29,999 nucleotides of DNA from Gaiellasilicea sp039914895 (GTDB lineage Bacteria; Actinomycetota; Thermoleophilia; Gaiellales; Gaiellaceae). The notes under the pieces were generated by a model. That model was not told where the DNA came from. It saw only the letters and a program-made list of their open reading frames with translations, and ran no database searches. The stretch lies in contig JBDSOJ010000226.1 in assembly GCA_039914895.1 (NCBI GenBank), positions 1 to 29,999 of the forward strand. Reading direction: 5' to 3'. A program made the translations under genes and the position numbers. Below are positions 24,411 through 29,999 of this stretch, piece after piece (positions within the stretch are counted from its first letter, which is position 1; each line of letters opens with the position of its first letter).

Positions 24411-24886
24411 GCGTTCACGCTCACGATCGCCTCGACGATGTTGACGTAGCCGGTGCAGCGGCAGATGTTGCCCTGGATCGCCGTCCGCGCCTCCTCCTCG
24501 GTCGGCCGCGGGTTCTGCTCGAGCAGCGCTGACGCGCTCATCAACATCCCGGGCGTGCAGTAGCCGCACTGGAGCGCGTGGTGGGAGGAGAACGCCTGCT
24601 GCAACGGGGTCAGCTCACCGTCCCCTGCCAGGCCCTCGACGGTCGTCACCTTGGAGCCGTCCGCCTGCACAGCGAGCAGCATGCAGCTCTTGACTGCCTG
24701 GCCGTCCAGATGAATCGTGCAGGCGCCGCAGTTGCCGGTGTCGCAGCCGATGTGGGTGCCCGTCAGCTCGACGTCGTCGCGGATGAAGTGCACGAGCAGG
24801 CGGCGTGCGTCGACGTCGCGCTCGCAGACCTCGCCGTTGATCTCGACCGAGATCGTCCGGCTCGTGGACGGCTGCTGCACGCTCAC
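24407..24886 (-). CDS. Molybdenum hydroxylase small subunit, two [2Fe-2S] clusters (CoxS-like)
   Basis: 159 residues. The plant-ferredoxin-type cluster is held by Cys48, Cys53, Cys56 and Cys68 (GCDTGNCGAC...KSC). The helical second cluster is held by Cys107, Cys110, Cys142 and Cys144 (CGYC...CRC). It passes electrons from the Mo site to FAD. GTG 24886 overlaps the medium-subunit stop (GTGA). GTG 24880, with GGAAGG 5 nt upstream, is an equally good start that would shorten the protein by two residues. Confidence 0.94.
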   Translation of the reverse strand: MSVQQPSTSRTISVEINGEVCERDVDARRLLVHFIRDDVELTGTHIGCDTGNCGACTIHLDGQAVKSCMLLAVQADGSKVTTVEGLAGDGELTPLQQAFSSHHALQCGYCTPGMLMSASALLEQNPRPTEEEARTAIQGNICRCTGYVNIVEAIVSVNA

Positions 24887-25698
24887 CTTCCTCTCGCTCG
24901 AGCCTGCTGAACGGCCCGCACGGCGCAGACGCCGGCGAGATGGCGCCGGTACTCGGCGGAGGCGTGCACGTCGGACGGCGGCTCGAGGTTCGCGCCGTCG
25001 ACGGCCCGCCGGATGCTGTCGTCGTCTGTGCCGGTCGGCGTCAGCACGACCGGGACGGCGTCGACGCAGCCGAGCACGATCCGAACCGAATCCTCCGAGA
25101 TGCAAGCTGCCGCGTTCGCGATGCAGGTGCCGTCGCGGCCGATCGTGATCGAGGCGAAACCGTCGGCGGCGTTCGCGGCCGCCGGCACGGACACCGACAA
25201 GAGCAGCTCGCCCTCTGCGACCACCGTCATGTAGACGCCGAGGAAGAACTCCTCGGCCGGCACGGTGCGCTCGCCACCCGCGCCCCGGATCGTCATCGAC
25301 GCGCCGAGCGCGACGAGCAGCGGCGGCAGGTGGTTCGTCGGGTCGTTGGAGCAGACGTTGCCGCCGATCGTGCCCCGGTTCCGGACCTGCACGTCCGCGA
25401 TCTGGGCCGCGACCTCGGCGAGGATCGGCCGCGAGACCTCGACTTCGGACGAGCCCCTGATCTGGGTGTACGTCGCCATCGCGCCGAGCTGGAGGGTGTC
25501 GCCGCTGACGGTGATCGCGCGCAACTCGTCCAGCCGGTTCAGGTCGACGAGGACGTCGGGAGACGCCGCGCGCGCCTTCATCACGTTGACGAGCGTCTGC
25601 CCGCCTGCGAGTGCTCGCGCTCCGTCGTGCGCGGCGAGGAGCTGGATCGCCTCCTCCACGGAAGACGGCCGCGCGTATTCGACCTCTCGGAGGAGCAC
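24883..25698 (-). CDS. Molybdenum hydroxylase medium subunit, FAD-binding (CoxM-like)
   Basis: 271 residues. Two FAD-binding motifs are clear: AGGQT (31-35) and RNRGTIGGNVCSNDP (107-120). The CoxM/HcrB C-terminal domain follows (ASITIGRDGTCIANAAACI...VLGC). The start is placed at GTG 25698, where the conserved LLREVEYARPSSVEEAIQLL begins. It lies 6 nt after a -10-like TGTGAT, suggesting a leaderless mRNA. An upstream ATG at 25728 would overlap the promoter and add 10 unlikely residues. This is the first gene of the catabolic run S, L, CoxG, LLM, M20, FAH. Confidence 0.92.
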   Translation of the reverse strand: MLLREVEYARPSSVEEAIQLLAAHDGARALAGGQTLVNVMKARAASPDVLVDLNRLDELRAITVSGDTLQLGAMATYTQIRGSSEVEVSRPILAEVAAQIADVQVRNRGTIGGNVCSNDPTNHLPPLLVALGASMTIRGAGGERTVPAEEFFLGVYMTVVAEGELLLSVSVPAAANAADGFASITIGRDGTCIANAAACISEDSVRIVLGCVDAVPVVLTPTGTDDDSIRRAVDGANLEPPSDVHASAEYRRHLAGVCAVRAVQQARARGR

Positions 25699-25704
25699 GA
25701 GGGG

Positions 25705-25733
25705 ATCACACCGATTTCTCCGTGACATGTCAA
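25705..25733 (-). promoter_or_regulatory. Promoter of the molybdenum hydroxylase operon
   Basis: On the minus strand a consensus -35 TTGACA (25733-25728) and TGTGAT (25710-25705) are separated by 17 nt, and GTG 25698 begins 6 nt later. The start codon would be at the transcription start (leaderless). The -35 overlaps the palindrome TGACATGTCA. Confidence 0.55.
25723..25732. promoter_or_regulatory. Palindromic operator candidate TGACATGTCA (site 2)
   Basis: Second exact copy of the 10-bp palindrome found at 15454-15463. It sits in the 52-bp divergent gap, overlaps the -35 of the hydroxylase promoter and lies just before the -10 (TACAGT) of the diverging FAD-oxidoreductase gene, so one regulator could control both directions. 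Confidence 0.55.
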
Positions 25734-25738
25734 GCGGT

Positions 25739-25744
25739 TACAGT
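25739..25744 (+). promoter_or_regulatory. -10 box of a probable leaderless promoter (FAD oxidoreductase operon)
   Basis: TACAGT followed by 6 nt and GTG 25751, exactly the layout seen at 3595-3607. No good -35 is visible 17-18 nt upstream (TTCTCC/TTTCTC). Confidence 0.5.
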
Positions 25745-25750
25745 CGGCGC

Positions 25751-27358
25751 GTGGCCGGATTCGACGCTGTCTTCGTCGGCAGCGGGATCAACTCGCTCGC
25801 GGGCGCCGCGCTGCTGGCCAAGGAGGGCTGGCGCGTCTGTTTGCTAGAGCGGAACGACTGGCTCGGCGGCGCGATCAAGACCGTTGACGGGCTGACGGCG
25901 CCCGGCTTCCGGCACGAGGTCTTCTCCTCCTGGCACCCGCTCTGGGTCGGCTCGCCCGCCTACGCCGAGCTCAAGCCGGACCTCGACCGGCTCGGGCTCG
26001 AGTACCTGAACACCGATCTCCCCACCGGAACCGTGTTCCCCGACGGCTCGAGCGCGCATCTCTCGACCGACGGGCGAGCCAACGTGGCCGAGTTCGGGGA
26101 GGAGTGGCAGCGGCAGTTCGACGACTTCATGGCTGCTGCCGACATCGCCTTCGGCGTCCTCGGCAGCGAACTCTGGTCGGGGCAAGGGCTTTCGCTCGGT
26201 CGCAGGGCGTACAAGCAGTTCGGCCGGCGGGGCCTCGTCCAGTTCGCCGGCCACTCGCTGCTGTCGGCGCGCGACTGGCTCCACGACACCTTCCCGCGCG
26301 AGCGGGCGCACGGCCTCCTCGCGCCGTGGGTGCTTCACACGGGCCTCGGGCCGGACCAGGCGATGTCCGGGTTCATGACGCAGGTGATCGCGTGCGCCCT
26401 TCAGCTCGGCGGGATGCCGGTGCCGAAGGGCGGCGGCGCCAATCTCGTCGACGGCCTGGCCGCGATCGTCCGCGAGGCCGGCGGCGAGCTGCGCACGGAA
26501 GCCGAGGTGGAGCGGATCCTCGTCTCGGACGGAAAGGCGACGGCCGTCCGGCTGGCGGACGGCGAGACGATCGCGGCCACTCGAGCGGTGCTGGCGTGCG
26601 TCACCCCGACGCAGCTGTACGGCAGCCTGCTCGCCGAGAACGACACCTCTGCCGAAGTCCGCGAGCAGGCGCTGCGCTTCCGCTACGGCCGCGGCGAGAT
26701 GCAGATCCACATCGCGATGGACGAGCTGCCGCGCTGGAAGGGCGACGAGCGGCTCGCCAGTACGCCTCTCCTCCATCTCACACCCGGCCTCGACGGCGTC
26801 TCGTGCGCCGTCAACGAGGCCGACCGCGGCCTCCTCCCCGCCGAGGCGACGATCGCGCTCGGGCAGCCGATGGCGGTCGACCCCTCGCGCGCGCCCGAGG
26901 GCTCGTGGGTGATCTGGGTGCAGCTGCAGGAGCTGCCGCCCCGGCCGAAGGGTGACGCCGCCGGCGAGATCGACGTCGGCGATGGCACCTGGACGGAGGA
27001 GCTGCGCGAGGCGTACGCCGACCGGATCGTCGAGCGGATCGGCCGCCACATCGAGAACCTGGACACAGCCACCGTCGCGCGCGTCGTCATGTCGCCGGCC
27101 GACATGGAGGCCGCGAACCCGAATTGGGTCGGCGGCGACATCTACGCCGGCTCCTGCTCGCTCGACCAGAACCTGCTCTTCCGCCCCACGCCGGCGACTC
27201 CCGGCCACGAGACGCCCGTCGAGCGGCTCTGGCACATCGGCGCGAGCACGCACCCCGGGCCGGGGCTCGGAGCGGGCTCGGGCTACATCGTCGCGAAGCA
27301 CCTGACGCGCGGGCCGCTCGCGCGCCGGCTGCTGGCGAAGCTGCCCGGGATCCCGTGA
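25751..27358 (+). CDS. Phytoene-dehydrogenase-like FAD-dependent oxidoreductase
   Basis: 535 residues. The N-terminal FAD-binding Rossmann motif AVFVGSGINSLAGAALLAKEGWRVCLLERND and the family follow-up GGAIKTVDGLTAPGFRHEVFSS are clear. The middle GLAAIVREAGGELRTEAEVERIL segment is typical of amine-oxidase/CrtI-type flavoproteins, and a C-terminal GASTHPGPGLGAGSGYIVAKHL closes the FAD site. The family includes carotenoid desaturases and isomerases and many uncharacterised oxidoreductases; a carotenoid substrate is not supported because no carotenoid genes are nearby. GTG 25751 is chosen because the FAD motif begins at once and a -10 box lies 6 nt upstream; the open frame further left overlaps the hydroxylase gene. 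It diverges from the hydroxylase operon. Confidence 0.88.
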   Translation: MAGFDAVFVGSGINSLAGAALLAKEGWRVCLLERNDWLGGAIKTVDGLTAPGFRHEVFSSWHPLWVGSPAYAELKPDLDRLGLEYLNTDLPTGTVFPDGSSAHLSTDGRANVAEFGEEWQRQFDDFMAAADIAFGVLGSELWSGQGLSLGRRAYKQFGRRGLVQFAGHSLLSARDWLHDTFPRERAHGLLAPWVLHTGLGPDQAMSGFMTQVIACALQLGGMPVPKGGGANLVDGLAAIVREAGGELRTEAEVERILVSDGKATAVRLADGETIAATRAVLACVTPTQLYGSLLAENDTSAEVREQALRFRYGRGEMQIHIAMDELPRWKGDERLASTPLLHLTPGLDGVSCAVNEADRGLLPAEATIALGQPMAVDPSRAPEGSWVIWVQLQELPPRPKGDAAGEIDVGDGTWTEELREAYADRIVERIGRHIENLDTATVARVVMSPADMEAANPNWVGGDIYAGSCSLDQNLLFRPTPATPGHETPVERLWHIGASTHPGPGLGAGSGYIVAKHLTRGPLARRLLAKLPGIP

Positions 27359-28173
27359 GTCTGTCCCTCTCCGAGATCTCGACCGTCAACGCGAGCTTTC
27401 TGGACGACCTCGCGGCGTACCGGGCCGCGGGTTTCGACGGGATCGGGATCTGGGAGACGAAGCTCGGCGACGACGTGACCGACCTCGAGGCGCTGCGGAC
27501 GAGCGGGCTACGGGCGACGAACTGCGTCCCGATAGTGCCGTCGATCCTGCCGAACGCGGTGATCGAGGGGACGTGGGACGTCCAGGCAAGAATCGGCTCG
27601 ATCTGCGAAAGCCTCGATCGCTTCGCGCGCTACGACCCGACGTCCGTGCTCTGCCTGACCGGAGCACGTGGCGGCTACACCGAGTCGAAGGCGAGGCGGC
27701 TGGTCATCGAAGGTCTGAAGCGAATCGCGGACACCGCCAACTACTGCGGCATCTCGCTTGGACTCGAGCCGATCCACATCTCACAACGCGAGCAGTTGTC
27801 GCTGATCGCGACGATCCCGGAGACACTCGACCTCCTCGACGAGGCGGGCCTCCAGGAGGTCGGGATCATGGTCGACCTCTGGCACCTCTGGGACTCGCCC
27901 GAGATCGAGCGCCACCTGACCGAGAACGTCGACCGGATCACCGGCGTCCACGTCGCCGACTGGTATGCCGACGGGCGCAACGAGCGCGCGCTGCCGGGGC
28001 AGGGAATTGCGCGCATCGACGAGTTCGTCGGCGTCCTCCGCGACGCGGGCTGGAACGGCGCCTGGGACGTCGAGATCTTCGGCGACCCGGAGAACCCCAA
28101 GTCGTTCTGGGGGCTCGATGTCGACGAGGCAGCGCAGCGGGCGTACCGTGCGATCGACGCGATCGTGAGCTAG
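27355..28173 (+). CDS. Sugar-phosphate isomerase/epimerase-like TIM-barrel protein (xylose isomerase-like, AP endonuclease 2 fold)
   Basis: 272 residues. Metal-ligand candidates of this fold are in order: Glu138 (LGLEPIH), Asp174 and His177 (MVDLWHLWD), His199 (GVHVADW) and Glu240 (WDVEIFG). Related enzymes epimerise keto-sugars, isomerise hydroxypyruvate or dehydrate inositol derivatives; the exact reaction is not readable. GTG 27355 overlaps the oxidoreductase stop (GTGA), so the two genes are translationally coupled and probably act on the same compound. The stop codon shares CTAG with the converging transglycosylase gene. Confidence 0.85.
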   Translation: MSLSLSEISTVNASFLDDLAAYRAAGFDGIGIWETKLGDDVTDLEALRTSGLRATNCVPIVPSILPNAVIEGTWDVQARIGSICESLDRFARYDPTSVLCLTGARGGYTESKARRLVIEGLKRIADTANYCGISLGLEPIHISQREQLSLIATIPETLDLLDEAGLQEVGIMVDLWHLWDSPEIERHLTENVDRITGVHVADWYADGRNERALPGQGIARIDEFVGVLRDAGWNGAWDVEIFGDPENPKSFWGLDVDEAAQRAYRAIDAIVS

Positions 28174-29261
28174 AGAGGTCGCCCGGTCAGCGCCAGCACG
28201 TTCGCAACGAAAACCTTCGTCTCGGCGTAGAAGCCCCGCTCTCGCACGGCCTTTTCGCCCTGATACCACGCGCCGAGCGCGAGCCGCTGATCGCCGCCGA
28301 AGCGCTTGAGCAGATGACTGAGCAGCGCCATCCCGACCTCGACCCCGCCCTCGCCGGTCCTGGGTACGGTCCGCCCGAGCAGAACAGTCTCGACGAACGT
28401 CCAGGTGTCCGGCATGATCTGCATCGGCCCCCACGCGCCCGTCGACGAGGTGACATTCGTCTGGAAGCCGGACTCATGCCAGGCGAGCGCCCGACCGAGG
28501 CTGACTGGAATGCCGTGGTGCGCCGCCCACTTGTCGATGTGCGCCCGAACGGTCGAGCGGCTCAGCGTCACGGCCTGCCCGGCAGCCACCGCTCCCGGGA
28601 GGCGCAGCTTCGCCCCCTCGAGGACGAGGTTCTCGGACCCAAGCTTGTTCGCCTTCGCAAGTGCACGAACGGTCGTTCTGTGCTTCACCGCGATCGCCGA
28701 CAACGTGTCTCCCGGCCGAACGACATAGGTGATCGTCGACGCGATCGACGGCGCAGACGAGGTGACCACCGGCGTCCGCCGCCCGTGGCCGAACGAGGTG
28801 AGCGTCGCCGGGCCGGCGACCCCGTCGACGGCGAGCCGACGCGAGCGCTGAAAGCGCAACAGCCCCGCTTTCGTCGAGGCACCGAAGTGGCCGTCGACGT
28901 CGAGCAGCCGGAGGTGTCCGGCCCGTGTGAGCAGGAACTGGAGCGACGAGACGTCCCACCCGTACGTGCCCTGCACGAGCACACGACGGGCGACGAGCGG
29001 GCGGCCGAGCGCGCCGAGCTGAGCGCGGGTTCGAGGCCCCAGCTCTCCGGTCACCGGCAGCCGGGCCGCGCGCTGGAATGCGCGTAGTCCCTTCGCGGTC
29101 ATCGGCCCCGCGAGCCCGTCGATCTGGCCGAAGTACATCCCCTTCGAGCGCAGCGAGACCTGCAGCGCCGCGATCTCGGGATCGGGGCCGCCGGCGGCAA
29201 GCGCCTGCGGCGCAATGAGGAGCGCCGCCGCGGCCGCGGTGATGAGGAGATGCAAGCGCAT
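28170..29261 (-). CDS. Secreted lytic transglycosylase with two peptidoglycan-binding domains and LysM
   Basis: 363 residues. A signal peptide (MRLHLLITAAAAALLIAPQALAA) is followed by two PG_binding_1 domains (~27-84 and ~95-157), a LysM domain (178-222, TYVVRPGDTLSAIAVKHRTT) and a C-terminal SLT-type domain (~235-350). The SLT domain has catalytic Glu263 (ALAWHESGFQ) and GAWGPMQIMPDTW. It would cleave glycan strands with formation of anhydro-muropeptides while gripping the wall through LysM and the binding domains. ATG 29261 is chosen at the start of the signal peptide; the frame is open for nine codons more. A small inverted repeat (GGTC ... GACC) lies just upstream. It is unrelated to the catabolic genes. 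Confidence 0.93.
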   Translation of the reverse strand: MRLHLLITAAAAALLIAPQALAAGGPDPEIAALQVSLRSKGMYFGQIDGLAGPMTAKGLRAFQRAARLPVTGELGPRTRAQLGALGRPLVARRVLVQGTYGWDVSSLQFLLTRAGHLRLLDVDGHFGASTKAGLLRFQRSRRLAVDGVAGPATLTSFGHGRRTPVVTSSAPSIASTITYVVRPGDTLSAIAVKHRTTVRALAKANKLGSENLVLEGAKLRLPGAVAAGQAVTLSRSTVRAHIDKWAAHHGIPVSLGRALAWHESGFQTNVTSSTGAWGPMQIMPDTWTFVETVLLGRTVPRTGEGGVEVGMALLSHLLKRFGGDQRLALGAWYQGEKAVRERGFYAETKVFVANVLALTGRPL

Positions 29262-29332
29262 GGGACGGTCACTTTTGCGACCGCCCAACCCGCTCCTGCA
29301 TTTCTTTACAAATCGATCACTGTCGCGAGCCG

Positions 29333-29644
29333 CTACCTCGTGACGACGTCGTGCAGCTCGTACGTCCCGTCACGGTCGGGTCCGGCCGCGTTGTCCGGGT
29401 TGACCGGGCCCTGATCGAGCAGCGGCTGGAGCCGTTCGCGCCTGAACGTCTGGGCTTGCTCCGCGTTCTCCCAGACGTCGAAGATCCGGAAGACACCGCC
29501 GTCCTCGTCGAAGCCGGCCGTGTGCACGATCAGACCGTCCGGCGGGTTCGCGTCGAGGTCGAGCTGGGCGACGACCGCGTCGTAGTTGGTGGTGGTGCGG
29601 TCGTTACCGGTGAGCTTGAACTCCTGGAGCCACGCGACGGGCAT
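29333..29644 (-). CDS. Small protein of unknown function (possible dimeric alpha-beta-barrel, ABM-like)
   Basis: 103 residues. The sequence runs as alternating strands and helices: VAWLQEFKL, a helix ending YDAVVAQLDL, GLIVHTAGFDEDGGVFRIFDVWENAEQAQTFRRERLQPLL. The pattern of a 'strand, helix, H-x-A-G-F, strand WENAEQAQTF' unit resembles antibiotic-biosynthesis-monooxygenase-like barrel proteins and other stress-associated small barrels, but no catalytic residue can be named. ATG 29644 has GGAGG 5 nt upstream. It could share a transcript with the transglycosylase 71 bp downstream; no promoter or terminator is evident between them. Confidence 0.7.
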   Translation of the reverse strand: MPVAWLQEFKLTGNDRTTTNYDAVVAQLDLDANPPDGLIVHTAGFDEDGGVFRIFDVWENAEQAQTFRRERLQPLLDQGPVNPDNAAGPDRDGTYELHDVVTR

Positions 29645-29708
29645 CGAAGCCTCCTCGTTGGGAAGGCTCGATCGGACGTGGTCGGCGGCCGCCAGAAGAG
29701 GGTTCGAG

Positions 29709-29753
29709 CTCCCGCGGTTGGACTCGAACCAACAACCCTCCGGTTAACAGCCG
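29709..29753 (-). pseudogene. 3' half of tRNA-Asn(GTT), 5' half missing (attachment-site-like remnant)
   Basis: On the minus strand the anticodon loop CTGTTAA (anticodon GTT) with flanking CGG/CCG, the variable loop, a perfect T-arm (GTTGG TTCGAGT CCAAC) and the 3' acceptor strand CGCGGGA plus discriminator G end at 29709. The matching 5' acceptor TCCCGCG and any D-arm are absent from the following 240 bp. Intact tRNA-Asn genes are common targets of tyrosine recombinases, which duplicate the 3' half, so this is best read as an att site. Confidence 0.7.
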
Positions 29754-29999
29754 ACCAGCACTAGGTCGCCTGGGATGACCTTCGCACCGTTAAGCCATTC
29801 ACGGTGACGCAGGGTCACCCCAGGTGCCCCTAGTCGGGTACCAAATCCGGTACCAAGTCCCACGAGGTCGGCGCTCACGGGCTGCAGCTGAGCTCTCGTC
29901 CGGGCGAGACGAAATAGACGGGGCGGAATGAATCACGCTTGTGTGCAGAGCTGCCGGCGGGGGAGCAGCCGGATGGCTACTCCCCCACGGCGTGGTTTC
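29754..29999. other. Region without a recognisable gene, right of the tRNA-Asn fragment
   Basis: No frame on either strand gives a convincing protein. It contains GGTACCAA twice with 12-bp spacing (29837-29844 and 29849-29856), the inverted repeats CACCGT/ACGGTG (29786-29791, 29801-29806) and GGTGAC/GTCACC (29803-29808, 29814-29819), and near the end a GC-rich inverted repeat region (GCCGG...). This looks like the edge of an integrated element, with its genes beyond the window. Confidence 0.45.

Noticed and set aside
29262..29332. A c-di-AMP (ydaO-type) riboswitch before the transglycosylase, as seen at other actinobacterial wall hydrolases
   Set aside because: Only about 70 bp separate the neighbouring genes, which is shorter than that riboswitch, and its conserved core was not visible.
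29709..29830. A complete tRNA-Asn gene
   Set aside because: No 5' acceptor strand matching CGCGGGA and no D-arm were found upstream of the anticodon region on the minus strand.
29754..29999. An integrase C-terminus on the minus strand next to the tRNA-Asn fragment
   Set aside because: The longest relevant frames are interrupted by stops within about 130 bp and lack the His-x-x-Arg/Tyr motifs of tyrosine recombinases.
1..29999. CRISPR array, insertion sequence or transposase
   Set aside because: No regularly spaced repeats and no transposase-like protein were found anywhere in the window.

Overview
The window is about 70 % G+C DNA with tightly packed genes that often overlap by 4 bp (ATGA/GTGA) and many GTG starts. 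It carries an LLM-class (F420/flavin-type) oxidoreductase, a CoxLMS-type molybdenum hydroxylase and several leaderless-looking promoters. Together these suggest a high-GC actinobacterium, perhaps of the Thermoleophilia (Gaiellales/Solirubrobacterales) type. That placement is inference from style, not from a marker gene.

Left part (1-6.8 kb): the 3' end of an Rsm22-like methyltransferase; a tRNA-Leu(CAG) on the minus strand; a secreted subtilase; a small membrane protein; a secreted protein that joins a PHM-like copper-monooxygenase core to a cupredoxin domain; adenine deaminase (minus); and a 54-residue TM plus zinc-ribbon microprotein.

Centre (25.7 kb down to 6.8 kb, all minus strand): a catabolic block in three transcription segments. 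Segment A (25.70-18.32 kb) encodes a three-subunit molybdenum hydroxylase (M, S, L), a CoxG-like SRPBCC protein, an LLM oxidoreductase, an M20 amidohydrolase and a fumarylacetoacetase-family hydrolase. Segment B (18.2-15.5 kb) starts after two long palindromes and encodes an M24 aminopeptidase-like hydrolase, a homocitrate/isopropylmalate-synthase-like enzyme and a RidA deaminase. Segment C (15.43-6.80 kb) encodes a ketopantoate-reductase-like dehydrogenase, a complete branched-chain-type ABC importer (binding protein, two ATPases, two permeases), a second paralogous dehydrogenase, a creatinase-like M24 protein that has lost its metal ligands, a GAF/sensor gene broken by an apparent deletion, and a receiver-domain response regulator. 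The likely theme is import and stepwise oxidation, hydrolysis and deamination of a nitrogen-containing compound; the substrate cannot be read from sequence. The promoters of segments A and C both contain the same perfect 10-bp palindrome TGACATGTCA, so a shared regulator is likely.

Right part (25.75-30 kb): diverging from the hydroxylase genes, a phytoene-dehydrogenase-like FAD oxidoreductase and a xylose-isomerase-like TIM-barrel protein form a two-gene operon. They are followed by a secreted lytic transglycosylase with two peptidoglycan-binding domains and a LysM, a small conserved-looking protein of unknown function, and the 3' half of a tRNA-Asn without its 5' half. The last feature looks like the attachment-site scar of an integrated element lying to the right of, or beyond, the window end. 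The final ~240 bp hold no recognisable gene.
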